From contig CBDUSP010000008.1 of the NCBI GenBank assembly GCA_965370365.1, forward strand, positions 1-44,577: 44,577 nt of DNA. The letters run 5' to 3'. Positions 31,905 to 39,487 of the stretch are shown here, in pieces. The translations under genes were made by a program, and so were the position numbers. The number at the start of each line of letters is the position of its first letter. The first letter of the stretch is position 1. The notes below the pieces were generated by a model. The model ran no database searches and had not been told where the DNA came from. It worked only from the letters and a program-made list of their open reading frames with translations. Source of the DNA: DAIDHZ01 sp965370365. GTDB lineage: Bacteria; Chlamydiota; Chlamydiia; Chlamydiales; SM23-39.

Positions 31905-32494
31905 GTTGTATAAGATAAAATGTATGGAGTGATATTTATATGCAATGCGTTTGCATATTTGCCTAACTTTTTAGGATCGGCTTTATGTTCGGAGCTCTGG
32001 AAGTATCTCTGTATTGCTTTTATCGCAATTTCTTTACTCAAATAGCGGAACGCATCAATAACGCAACGCTCTCTGTTGAAAATATGAACACTGTATTCTC
32101 CAAGGGTAATTTTATTCCTTCCTAATGTGATATTGCGCATTCTGACAATTTTGGTATTGGGCCGTTTTGGAGGGTATGACTTATGCGGCACGGCGATCCA
32201 AACTTCACGCATAATTTGGTCTGTCAGGTCGTAATAACAAAGAGCGGAAATCAAACAGATAACCCCATCTGGAATACTAGATGCGACTAAAGCCAGGTTT
32301 TCCCATTGAAATTCAACTTTTGGTTCATATTGAGAAAAACGATAGGCTCCTGGATACACTCTTTCGAGAATGCCTTTTTTCTCTAGATACACTAATGCAT
32401 GCCTTGGAACCCCCTGTTTTTCTGCGTCTTTTACTTTGAAAAGAGGGCTTTTGGAGAATCGTCTTAGAGGTTTAAGATACTTTGATTGCTTCAT
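31901..32494 (-). CDS. abiEi: AbiEi antitoxin / transcriptional regulator
   Basis: The 197-residue protein has an N-terminal winged-helix region (FKVKDAEKQGVPRHALVYLE then KGILERVYPGAYRF) and a C-terminal AbiEi domain (ICLISALCYYDLTDQI, EVWIAVPHKS, RERCVIDAFRY). This is the layout of AbiEi proteins that repress their own operon and neutralise AbiEii as a type IV toxin-antitoxin system. It precedes and overlaps the toxin gene by 4 bases. Short palindromes upstream may be its operator. The pair splits an otherwise glycan-related region, which fits acquisition by transfer. Confidence 0.9.
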   Translation of the reverse strand: MKQSKYLKPLRRFSKSPLFKVKDAEKQGVPRHALVYLEKKGILERVYPGAYRFSQYEPKVEFQWENLALVASSIPDGVICLISALCYYDLTDQIMREVWIAVPHKSYPPKRPNTKIVRMRNITLGRNKITLGEYSVHIFNRERCVIDAFRYLSKEIAIKAIQRYFQSSEHKADPKKLGKYANALHINITPYILSYTT

Positions 32495-32514
32495 GTCTTA
32501 ACTCTACAAAATCT

Positions 32515-32602
32515 ACCCAATAAAGTAAACTGGGTTGGTTTTAGAGAAATAAAAACTGAAAGGGCCTTCAAATATTAGACTTGTCATAGAAAGGCCTTCG
32601 AA
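32515..32602. promoter_or_regulatory. Short palindromes between abiEi and the UDP-glucuronate decarboxylase gene
   Basis: Three symmetrical pieces lie in the 128-base divergent region: ACCCAATAAAGTAAACTGGGT (32515-32535), then GAAAGGGCCTTCAAA (about 32559-32573) and GAAAGGCCTTCGAA (about 32589-32602). The last two are near-identical and each is centred on GGCC. AbiEi proteins are known to bind inverted repeats in their own promoter, so these are candidate operators. No good -35/-10 pair was identified. Confidence 0.4.
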
Positions 32603-32622
32603 TTAACATCTGCCTGGATCAT

Positions 32623-33603
32623 ATGAAAGAAAAACGGAAAAAACGGATCGTAGTTGCGGGGGGTGCCGGGTTTTTAGGCTCTCATCTCTGCGAGAGCCTC
32701 TTGAAAGAGGGCAATGAGGTTCTTTGCGTTGATAATTTTTATACAGGGACGCGAGAAAATATTATCCACCTGATGGATGATCCTTATTTTGAGGTGCTCC
32801 GTCACGATATTTGCTTTCCCCTCTATGTAGAAGTCGATGGGATTTACAACTTTGCATGTCCAGCGTCTCCGCGCCACTACCAGGCAGACCCGATCCAGAC
32901 AATCAAAACAAGCGTTTTCGGCGCGCATCACCTGTTAGGTCTCGCAAAGAGACTGCGCTGCAAAATTTTTCAAGCCTCCACAAGCGAAGTGTATGGAGAT
33001 CCCCACTTTCACCCTCAAAAAGAAGAATACTGGGGCAACGTAAACCCAATTGGATTCAGATCTTGCTATGATGAAGGGAAGAGGTGCGCCGAAACTCTCT
33101 TTTTCGATTACAAAAGAACCAACCTCGTCCCGATTAAGGTCGCTCGGATTTTTAATACCTATGGCCCGCGGATGCATCCAAATGATGGCCGCGTTGTTTC
33201 GAATTTTATTGTCCAAGCTCTTAAGAATCAACCAATTACGATTTATGGAGATGGGACACAGACACGTTCTTTTTGTTTTGTCGATGATTTGATCGAGGTC
33301 GTTATTCGGTTTATGAACGCGCCAGAGTCGATTGCAGGGCCGATTAACATTGGGAATCCTGCGGAGTATCGTGTTCTTGATTTAGCTCAAGAAATTTTAA
33401 GACTCACAGGGTCTTCTTCCCCGATCATCCACAAAGCGCTTCCATCAGACGATCCAAAGCAAAGACGCCCAGATATTTCCCTTGCCCGTAGGCTGCTTGA
33501 CTGGCAGCCGAAGACGCCTCTTGAGGAAGGTCTTCAAGCGACAATCGATTATTTCGATAGCGTTCTTAAGCTTCCTAATATGAAAGATCATATCACTGTT
33601 TAA
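32623..33603 (+). CDS. UDP-glucuronate decarboxylase (UDP-xylose synthase)
   Basis: The 326-residue SDR enzyme converts UDP-glucuronate to UDP-xylose. It has the NAD motif GGAGFLGSHLCE, VDNFYTGTRENI and NFACPASPRHYQADPIQTIK. The catalytic block is QASTSEVYGDP, followed by the Tyr/Lys pair in SCYDEGKRCAETL, FNTYGPRMHPNDGRVVSNF and YGDGTQTRSFCFVDD. The TSEVYGDP and YDEGKR blocks are characteristic of UXS-type decarboxylases. It is divergent from abiEi, and its last 11 bases overlap the convergent unknown gene. It shares its substrate with the 4-epimerase at 29246. Confidence 0.93.
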   Translation: MKEKRKKRIVVAGGAGFLGSHLCESLLKEGNEVLCVDNFYTGTRENIIHLMDDPYFEVLRHDICFPLYVEVDGIYNFACPASPRHYQADPIQTIKTSVFGAHHLLGLAKRLRCKIFQASTSEVYGDPHFHPQKEEYWGNVNPIGFRSCYDEGKRCAETLFFDYKRTNLVPIKVARIFNTYGPRMHPNDGRVVSNFIVQALKNQPITIYGDGTQTRSFCFVDDLIEVVIRFMNAPESIAGPINIGNPAEYRVLDLAQEILRLTGSSSPIIHKALPSDDPKQRRPDISLARRLLDWQPKTPLEEGLQATIDYFDSVLKLPNMKDHITV

Positions 33604-34882
33604 AGTGGCTTTGATAGATTTCTTTCTGGGCTTCCTGGATCATTTCGCCAAGGATTTTCCTGTCTCCATCAGATACCTTTGTTTGATCCTTAATGATAAT
33701 AAGAGCGCTTACTCTAAATTCGGGAAGAGGGATCTTCTTTGCAAGGGAGAGGGCTTGATAGAAATCAGAAATGACCTCAGGGCGCTTTAGAACCTCTAAA
33801 AGAAATACGCTTTTAAATTGGGCGTCGTAGTCGTTTACAACAGTAAACACTCGGGAAGCCATTTCATCGCTGTCTTTTTTATAGAGGTGGTCCGCGGTTG
33901 CTTTTTCAATGTTGGCAAGGAGTTCTGGGAATTGCTTTGCAATGGCGGACAGAAGCAGATTTCGAGATTCGGGATCGTTTACACGATTTACAGATTGGAT
34001 GGTTGTTTCAATGTCGGCAAGTAAAGCGTATTTTTTTGGAATCTGTTCAAGAAGGGTGTCTTGAATGGCTTGATCATTGATGGTCTTCACAATCTGGAGA
34101 GTCTGGTCCAACTCAAGACCTATAAACTCTCTAGTTGTTTCGAGACAGGAGCCTTGACTCTCTGGATTCTTGATGTGCTTTATAACGTGGACGATTACAT
34201 CACGGGGAATATTACAGCTTCCGTATGAGAGCTTCTCAACGGTATCGATAAAGACCCTGTCTTGAAAGTCGTTATCTTTAGGTTTCAAAGCCAGGACCAC
34301 CTTGTTGACATCCTCCAGTGTGTTCGATTGGCCCATAATCGTTGCGAAGACCGTTGCTTGAAGGGATTTATTGATAATGGTGTTTGCAATCTCGATTTTT
34401 CTATGGAGAGAGATGTCAGATCGTTTTACAACTCCAGCAAGCACGGCCTGTTGATGCTCTTCTGTCGAGAATCCATTGGCCTTTTTGATCAAGGGATTAA
34501 CGGGAAGATCTTTTCTCTGCGAGATTCCTTCAAAAGCTCTGTAAGCAGAGCTTCCATCATCTCTTGATTGGTGGCTAAGCCCCCTTGCAATTTTGAAGGC
34601 GGAGTCGATAGGTATGGCAGGATGTCTGAGGATGTTTATTATAGGTCCTTCTCCTCCCGAACTGTGAAGCTGCTCAATCTCTCTATTAGTCCAATCGGTC
34701 CAAGTGTCAAGAGAGTCTCCCATCCTTCTTAAGGAGCCGGAAGTCCAAAGAAACAACTGAGATTGATTTTCGAAATCTAGATAGACTCCTATTACTTTTA
34801 ATGCATTAAATGGAATTATTTTGTTGCCGAACGTAATGGGCTTATGGTAGGTGTTTCCGGTTGGCGCTTTTGGTACAGGCAT
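33593..34882 (-). CDS. Unknown helical-repeat-like protein
   Basis: I do not recognise this protein of about 429 residues. ATG 34882 follows GGAG by 6 bases and is preferred over an ATG four codons upstream. After about 70 mixed residues it is mostly amphipathic helices of 25-40 residues with recurring patterns such as RDVIVHVIKHIKNPES, DQTLQIVKTINDQAIQ and ETTIQSVNRVNDPESR. These look like degenerate helical repeats. There is no signal peptide or membrane segment. Cytosolic host-interaction effectors of chlamydiae often look like this, but the function is unknown. It is convergent with the decarboxylase and upstream of nothing on its strand until pbp2 (58 bases away). Confidence 0.65.
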   Translation of the reverse strand: MPVPKAPTGNTYHKPITFGNKIIPFNALKVIGVYLDFENQSQLFLWTSGSLRRMGDSLDTWTDWTNREIEQLHSSGGEGPIINILRHPAIPIDSAFKIARGLSHQSRDDGSSAYRAFEGISQRKDLPVNPLIKKANGFSTEEHQQAVLAGVVKRSDISLHRKIEIANTIINKSLQATVFATIMGQSNTLEDVNKVVLALKPKDNDFQDRVFIDTVEKLSYGSCNIPRDVIVHVIKHIKNPESQGSCLETTREFIGLELDQTLQIVKTINDQAIQDTLLEQIPKKYALLADIETTIQSVNRVNDPESRNLLLSAIAKQFPELLANIEKATADHLYKKDSDEMASRVFTVVNDYDAQFKSVFLLEVLKRPEVISDFYQALSLAKKIPLPEFRVSALIIIKDQTKVSDGDRKILGEMIQEAQKEIYQSHFKQ

Positions 34883-34939
34883 TCTTGACTCCATCTCAGG
34901 TTAATGGGCCCAGAACGCTATAAGATAGGAGTGTTTTTT

Positions 34940-37900
34940 TCAAGGAGTTTTGGACAAGTGCAAGCTGTGTTTTTCTTTAATTTCACGCCACTTGTGAATC
35001 ATTTGGCTGGCAATCGGAGCGCCTTCTTTCCCCCCACTTCCAAAGCGTAGGAAAACGACGACGACAAGTTCCGGAGACTCAAAGCGGGTAGTTGATGTCT
35101 TCTCATCAAAAGCAATCGACCCAAACCAGATGTGTTTATACATTTGGGGAAGACTCGATGGATATCTCCCTGGATTAAAGAGGACTTCAGCTGTTCCCGT
35201 TTTTCCAACCATCTGATGTGTGAGCGCAAGGTGGCTTTGCATGATTTCTGGATGTTCAACTAAGTAGTTGATTGCAGAGATTCTTGCCCCTCCGTGAGGA
35301 CTCCACATACACTGATCCATCCCTTCTAAAATTGGGGCTCGTACAGAAGAGGGCATTTCGATTGTTTTCCGAACTTGAGGGACGGAATTTTTCTTTATGA
35401 TCTGGGGTTTTAGAAGCTTCCCGCCATTTGCAAGAGTCGAAAGCATCAAGGCTGATTGGAGTGGGGTGCATAAAAGTGTATGCTGTCCGATTGCATAGGA
35501 ATAAAGGCCTGTCTGATTGGTTTTTAAATCTGTGGGAAGGGAGCCACTTCCCTCATAAGGAAGATCGATTCCCGTCTTTACCCCAAACCCAAGATTTGTT
35601 GCCGCCGTATTTAAATCTTCCGGGCTTTTTAAGAAATCTCCAGCCAAAAGTGAAAAGTAGGGGTTACTTGAGTATTCAAAAGCTCCCACAATATCGATCT
35701 TTCCTACGTGTTTTCTGGCTGTTTTAGGAAGGCGTCCCCCTTTGTACATCCTGGGAAAGGGCGTTCGATTCGGACTGTAGGCAACGATCATGTTTTTCCC
35801 GGGAGGGGCATTTGGATCTGTTGCTTGTTCATCAATAATTGAGAAGGAAGTGTGTCCTTGTCTTAACCCTTCATACCCAGTAACGAGCTTAAAAACAGAC
35901 CCTTGAGGAGCGGGCGCTTGAAACCCATAGGATCTCATGTAGCCAAAACTTCCTTCTGGATAAAACTTCGATGCGAGCTCTTTCTCTGTCTTGATTTTTG
36001 GGTGATTGGTGTAGAGAGGAAGGTCCAGAGTATCAAAAAAGCGGAAGGTGAGGAGCAGCTCTTGCGCTAATTCCTCGGGAAGAGATGAGAGAGTGTTTTG
36101 AAGCTCTTGAATGTCTACATCATCGCTTACACTTGTCTCGAGTTCTTTAAAAAGAACCGTAGGCCCTTGCTCCTTCCAAAAAGCCTCAAAAAGCTCTTTT
36201 TCTTGTTTGTCCAAATAATCGATGTAGGGACGCGCGTAGGTTTTCTTCTTTTTTTCAAGCGCTCTTATTTGTGTTAAAAACTCTCTTTGATTTTCTTCAC
36301 GCCAATTAGGGAATTCTTGTTTATGAAAAAATGTTGAAGCAACACTCTTTTGCTTACTCGCAAATCGACAAAATGCCTGATTTAATCTCCGATATGTAGA
36401 GACCTTCATGGAACCCATTTTCTCCAAAAGCTCATCACTAAAAAGGGTGCTATGAAGACAAAGTCTACAAAGATCGATGGCAAAGAGCCTATCTTGAACA
36501 GAAGGAACGGGCAGTAGCATCGCATCAAGGCGTCTTAGAGGATGCAACGCTTCTTCTTGCAAACGTAAGGATTCCCAAAGAGAGGAGTTTTTTGTCGTAA
36601 TTGCTTCCATGAGAAGCTCGGGATCTGCACCTTTTGAAAAATAAAGAAGATCCTGAAAATCCTCTTGGATATGGACAAACCCCCAAATATCGTCGACTTT
36701 TTCAAAAACTGTTTTTAAAGACCCCTCTTGAGGAAGGACTTGATTTAAGAAAAACTCCCAGGAAACAGGGATTTTTTCTTCGCTGATTTGGTTTTTATTG
36801 AGTAGCCTTTCTCTACTTAAGCGCTCTTTTCCATTCCAGAGAGCTGCGATCATTTTTTCATTTTCGAGAAAGCAAAGCTTCTTCGGAGAATTGTCTACAA
36901 AATCATTGGGATCAAAACGCGGGTGGCTCGCCATTGCCAAAACCTCGCCAGTGTTGGGATCCATCGCTACAATAGCCCCTCCCTTAATCCAGGGTTGCTT
37001 TTGCTTTTTGCGGAGCTTACTTATTGGATCCGGCCCGTAACTTCTCCCATCGCGGAACTTTTCGTTTTGGATCAAGAGCTCTTCTGCAAATTGTTGCAGC
37101 TCTGCAGAAACTGTAAGCGAGACTCTACTCCCGGAAGTAGGGGCCTTCCCCCCGGGGAGCTCTTTCAGCGGCTTTCCTAGGTTATCGACTTCGAGGGTTT
37201 TAATCCCAAAAGCTCCGCGTAAGTCTTCTTCGCAAGTTAGCTCAATGCCGGTTTTACCCACCTTATCACTAAAGGTATAGGCCTTGTCTTTCAGGGTGTC
37301 GAGTCTTTGATAAATCTCATCGATCGAGCAATAGCCCTCCATAAGCGATCCGAAGGTCTCATATGCAGAGGCAGCCTCTTGCAGAGAGCGGATCTCCTCA
37401 GCAATACCCAGGTACTGCTTTTGACTGATAGATCCAATCGTTCCGATCAGATGACAGCCCACTTTCCCAAGGGGATAATGTCTTTTTGATCCAATCTCTG
37501 CGTGCAAGCCCGTAAAATCTCTCTCCAACATTTTAAGCCGATAATATTCGCCCTCGTCTAGATCGCTTTTTAAAACAAAAGGGACATGGGGAAGGATCGA
37601 TGCCTTTGAGTGGATCAGATCTTCTGCTTTCGAAGCGTCGAGCCCGAGCTGCTCCTCCAGTATAGAGCAAAGGTTTTTAATGTGTTCACGTCTTGGGTAC
37701 GTGCGCACCTGCAAACCCGATGAATCGATCTCCCAGCCTCTACTTGGTAACTGGTTGATCTCGCTGTAGTAAATCGCAGCATTATAGCAGATCCGGTTTG
37801 CAGCCATAGGGATTTGGAAGCGATCGCAAATTTCCCCCCTTTCTGCGCGGACCAAAAGGGAGCGCGTTTTTGGCTTTAGGGCTTGCTTTAGCATGCTTTC

Positions 37901-38002
37901 TCTCTGGACAATTCCGAGGTGGAAGATGCGGACCCCGATGAGGAGAAACACCGAGCAAATAATTAAAAGAGAACGGTTTACCTTGAAGCTAACAGATTGC
38001 AT
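34940..38002 (-). CDS. Penicillin-binding protein 2 (class B transpeptidase) with large insertion
   Basis: The 1020-residue protein has an N-terminal membrane helix (SLLIICSVFLLIGVRIFHL) and a PBP-dimer region with RAERGEICDRFQIPMAANR. The transpeptidase domain starts near GAIVAMDPNTGEVLAMASHP (about 340-360). The catalytic Ser is in PQGSVFKLVTG (near residue 700), the SxN motif in EYSSNPYFSLLAG and the KTG triad in VGKTGTAEV. Between ASHPRF and GYMRSYGFQAP lies an insertion of about 320 residues rich in Glu, Lys and Leu. Chlamydial PBP2 is also about 1080 residues. It would cross-link division peptidoglycan. A promoter is visible upstream, next to a repeat element. Confidence 0.93.
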   Translation of the reverse strand: MQSVSFKVNRSLLIICSVFLLIGVRIFHLGIVQRESMLKQALKPKTRSLLVRAERGEICDRFQIPMAANRICYNAAIYYSEINQLPSRGWEIDSSGLQVRTYPRREHIKNLCSILEEQLGLDASKAEDLIHSKASILPHVPFVLKSDLDEGEYYRLKMLERDFTGLHAEIGSKRHYPLGKVGCHLIGTIGSISQKQYLGIAEEIRSLQEAASAYETFGSLMEGYCSIDEIYQRLDTLKDKAYTFSDKVGKTGIELTCEEDLRGAFGIKTLEVDNLGKPLKELPGGKAPTSGSRVSLTVSAELQQFAEELLIQNEKFRDGRSYGPDPISKLRKKQKQPWIKGGAIVAMDPNTGEVLAMASHPRFDPNDFVDNSPKKLCFLENEKMIAALWNGKERLSRERLLNKNQISEEKIPVSWEFFLNQVLPQEGSLKTVFEKVDDIWGFVHIQEDFQDLLYFSKGADPELLMEAITTKNSSLWESLRLQEEALHPLRRLDAMLLPVPSVQDRLFAIDLCRLCLHSTLFSDELLEKMGSMKVSTYRRLNQAFCRFASKQKSVASTFFHKQEFPNWREENQREFLTQIRALEKKKKTYARPYIDYLDKQEKELFEAFWKEQGPTVLFKELETSVSDDVDIQELQNTLSSLPEELAQELLLTFRFFDTLDLPLYTNHPKIKTEKELASKFYPEGSFGYMRSYGFQAPAPQGSVFKLVTGYEGLRQGHTSFSIIDEQATDPNAPPGKNMIVAYSPNRTPFPRMYKGGRLPKTARKHVGKIDIVGAFEYSSNPYFSLLAGDFLKSPEDLNTAATNLGFGVKTGIDLPYEGSGSLPTDLKTNQTGLYSYAIGQHTLLCTPLQSALMLSTLANGGKLLKPQIIKKNSVPQVRKTIEMPSSVRAPILEGMDQCMWSPHGGARISAINYLVEHPEIMQSHLALTHQMVGKTGTAEVLFNPGRYPSSLPQMYKHIWFGSIAFDEKTSTTRFESPELVVVVFLRFGSGGKEGAPIASQMIHKWREIKEKHSLHLSKTP

Positions 38003-38030
38003 AGACAGAGTCCATCCTAGCTATCGACCC

Positions 38031-38059
38031 ATTATAGGTAAAGAAATAATTGGTATGAA
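38031..38059 (-). promoter_or_regulatory. Promoter for the PBP2 gene
   Basis: On the minus strand TTCATA (38059-38054) and a perfect TATAAT (38036-38031) are separated by 17 bases. The -10 box ends 28 bases before the ATG at 38002, giving a leader of about 22 bases. It lies only about 20 bases from the edge of the element A pair. Confidence 0.55.
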
Positions 38060-38079
38060 TTCCCAACAAGAAGGGTCTT

Positions 38080-38249
38080 CTTAGGAGACACTGATCAATT
38101 CATTCGCCAGCTATTCGACCAAAATTCACCGAAAAAGATAATTCTCAACCTTCATTAACTCGCTCGAGTTAATTGCGGTCTCCAAATTAACTTTTTCGGC
38201 GCTTTTGGCTCGAATCCCTGGCAAAGCAATTAATCAGTGGCTCCTTAAG
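38080..38249. repeat. Element A, copy 3
   Basis: The left end CTTAGGAGACACTGATCAAT matches, in inverted orientation, the right end AATTAATCAGTGGCTCCTTAAG. The interior forms a long hairpin: ATTCGACCAAAATTCACCG on the left pairs with the CGGCGCTTTTGGCTCGAAT on the right, around CATTAACTCGCTCGAGTTAAT. The interior arms resemble those of the copies at 14233 and 44495. It shares its last six bases (CTTAAG) with the next copy. Confidence 0.85.
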
Positions 38250-38417
38250 GAGACACTGAATAACTGCTAAACCCTAAGATTTTTGATGATTTTTCGGCGC
38301 GTTTCGGTTGTTTCCGAACGAACTTAAACTTCTGTAAGTTAGTGAGTTCGGAAAAATCCGAAAATCGCCAAAAAGCACAAAAAGATTGGGCAAATGAGTT
38401 GTTCAGTGTTTCCTTAA
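38244..38417. repeat. Element A, copy 4, in tandem with copy 3
   Basis: The left end CTTAAGGAGACACTGAATAA and right end TTGTTCAGTGTTTCCTTAA are inverted repeats. The core CGAACGAACTTAAACTTCTG with GTTAGTGAGTTCGG is the reverse complement of the core of the copy at 621-792, so both belong to one subfamily in opposite orientation. It begins within the CTTAAG that ends copy 3, so the two were inserted side by side or one into the end of the other. Confidence 0.85.
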
Positions 38418-38481
38418 TTTTCCTGTGGAAAAAAAAGTGGCTTTAAGTGAGAATGGTGTTTCGTTTTTTTAACGAAGGTTT

Positions 38482-38552
38482 GCGCCTGTGGTTCAATGGT
38501 AGAACAATAGCCTTCCAAGCTATGAGTGTCAGTTCGATTCTGTCCAGGCGCT
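38482..38552 (+). tRNA. tRNA-Gly (anticodon TCC)
   Basis: GCGCCTG pairs with CAGGCGC as a 7-bp acceptor stem, followed by the discriminator T usual for bacterial tRNA-Gly. The D arm is GTTC/GAAC with an AATGGTA loop. The anticodon stem ATAGC/GCTAT encloses CTTCCAA, giving anticodon TCC. The T arm GTCAG-TTCGATT-CTGTC contains one T-T mismatch. CCA is not encoded. It reads toward rpsB, 64 bases upstream of it. Confidence 0.93.
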
Positions 38553-38557
38553 ACTTT

Positions 38558-38582
38558 TAAGCAAGATTTTGAAGCTTGCTTA
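38558..38582 (+). terminator. Weak hairpin after tRNA-Gly
   Basis: TAAGCAAG (38558-38565) and CTTGCTTA (38575-38582) form an 8-bp stem with a 9-base loop, and a T7 run follows after 15 bases, just before the rpsB ribosome-binding site. It may end some tRNA transcripts or aid 3' processing. It has low GC and no adjacent T tract, so I rate it low. Confidence 0.3.
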
Positions 38583-38616
38583 GATTGAAAAAGAATTATT
38601 TTTTTGAGGAATTAGT

Positions 38617-39399
38617 TTGGCCACTTCACAGCAAGATGCACAGCATGACGCAAAGGTAACAATTAAGGATTTACTTGATTGCGGGGCCCATTTCGGGCAC
38701 CAAACCCATCGATGGAACCCAAAGATGAAGCGCTTCATCTTTGAGGAGCGCAATGGGATCTATATAATTGACCTTGCAAAGACTTTGCAGCAGGTCCGCT
38801 CAGCAGTCAAGGTCGTTCGCGATGTTGTAGCAAATCGAGGATCAATCCTTTTTGTTGGAACGAAAAAACAGGCAAAAGCGGTCGTCAAAGATTGTGCCGA
38901 GGCAGCTGGCGAGTTTTACGTTTGTGAGCGCTGGCTTGGGGGAACGTTGACCAACCTTACAACGATTCGTAAGTCCGTAAAAACGATGGAACGCATTGAA
39001 AAACAGATTGAATCTGGTGGAGAAGGTCTTAAGAAGAAAGAAATTGTGGGTCTCAAAAAAGAGCTTGTGAAACTCAATCGCAACTTGGATGGGATTCGCT
39101 CAATGAGAAAACCTCCGGGGCTTGTTGTTTGTGTAGATCCGGGAAGTGAAAACATTGCGGTTGCTGAAGCAAATAAGCTCGGGATCCCTGTCATGGCGCT
39201 TGTTGATACCAACTGCGACCCAGATCCAATCGATCACATCATCGCTTGCAATGACGATGCTTTCAAGAGCATTAAGATCATTCTCTCTACCCTCATGCAG
39301 GCGATCGTTGATAAGAAAAATGATATGAATGTTCCTGTCTCCAAGGAAGAAGAGGGTGAAAAAGAATCTCCTTCTAAAGAAGAGCCAGAAAGTCAGTAA
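38617..39399 (+). CDS. rpsB: Small ribosomal subunit protein uS2
   Basis: uS2 sits on the back of the 30S subunit and is needed for binding of bS1. The 260 residues contain LDCGAHFGHQTHRWNPKMK, FEERNGIYIIDL, FVGTKKQAKAVV, WLGGTLTNLTTIRKSV and the late block IPVMALVDTNCDPDPIDHII. The start is TTG 38617, decided by GAGGA 6 bases upstream; no in-frame ATG exists before residue 36. The last 25 residues are a Glu/Lys/Ser-rich tail. It heads the rpsB-tsf-pyrH-frr order that chlamydiae share with most bacteria. Confidence 0.97.
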   Translation: MATSQQDAQHDAKVTIKDLLDCGAHFGHQTHRWNPKMKRFIFEERNGIYIIDLAKTLQQVRSAVKVVRDVVANRGSILFVGTKKQAKAVVKDCAEAAGEFYVCERWLGGTLTNLTTIRKSVKTMERIEKQIESGGEGLKKKEIVGLKKELVKLNRNLDGIRSMRKPPGLVVCVDPGSENIAVAEANKLGIPVMALVDTNCDPDPIDHIIACNDDAFKSIKIILSTLMQAIVDKKNDMNVPVSKEEEGEKESPSKEEPESQ

Positions 39400-39412
39400 C
39401 TGATTTTGAGGA

Positions 39413-39457
39413 AAGAAGCGACTCGAGAGAAAAATAGTTCTCTTGGAGTCGCTTCTT
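39413..39457 (+). terminator. Strong hairpin in the rpsB-tsf gap (partial terminator or stability element)
   Basis: AAGAAGCGACTCGAGAGAA pairs with TTCTCTTGGAGTCGCTTCTT apart from one bulge, around a 6-base loop. No T tract follows (GTATAAAAACGG), so it is unlikely to be a full terminator. It may reduce readthrough or protect the rpsB mRNA end, setting the ratio of uS2 to EF-Ts. Confidence 0.5.
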
Positions 39458-39487
39458 GTATAAAAACGGATTTAAGGTGAGATTGTC

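Noticed and set aside
32495..32622. A defined promoter for abiEi or the decarboxylase
   Set aside because: Several AT-rich hexamers are present but none gives a convincing -35/-10 pair at 16-18 bases.
38440..38481. TTCGTTTTTTTAACGAA palindrome as tRNA-Gly promoter or terminator
   Set aside because: It is a weak AT-rich hairpin lying where the promoter should be, but it cannot be assigned to either role.
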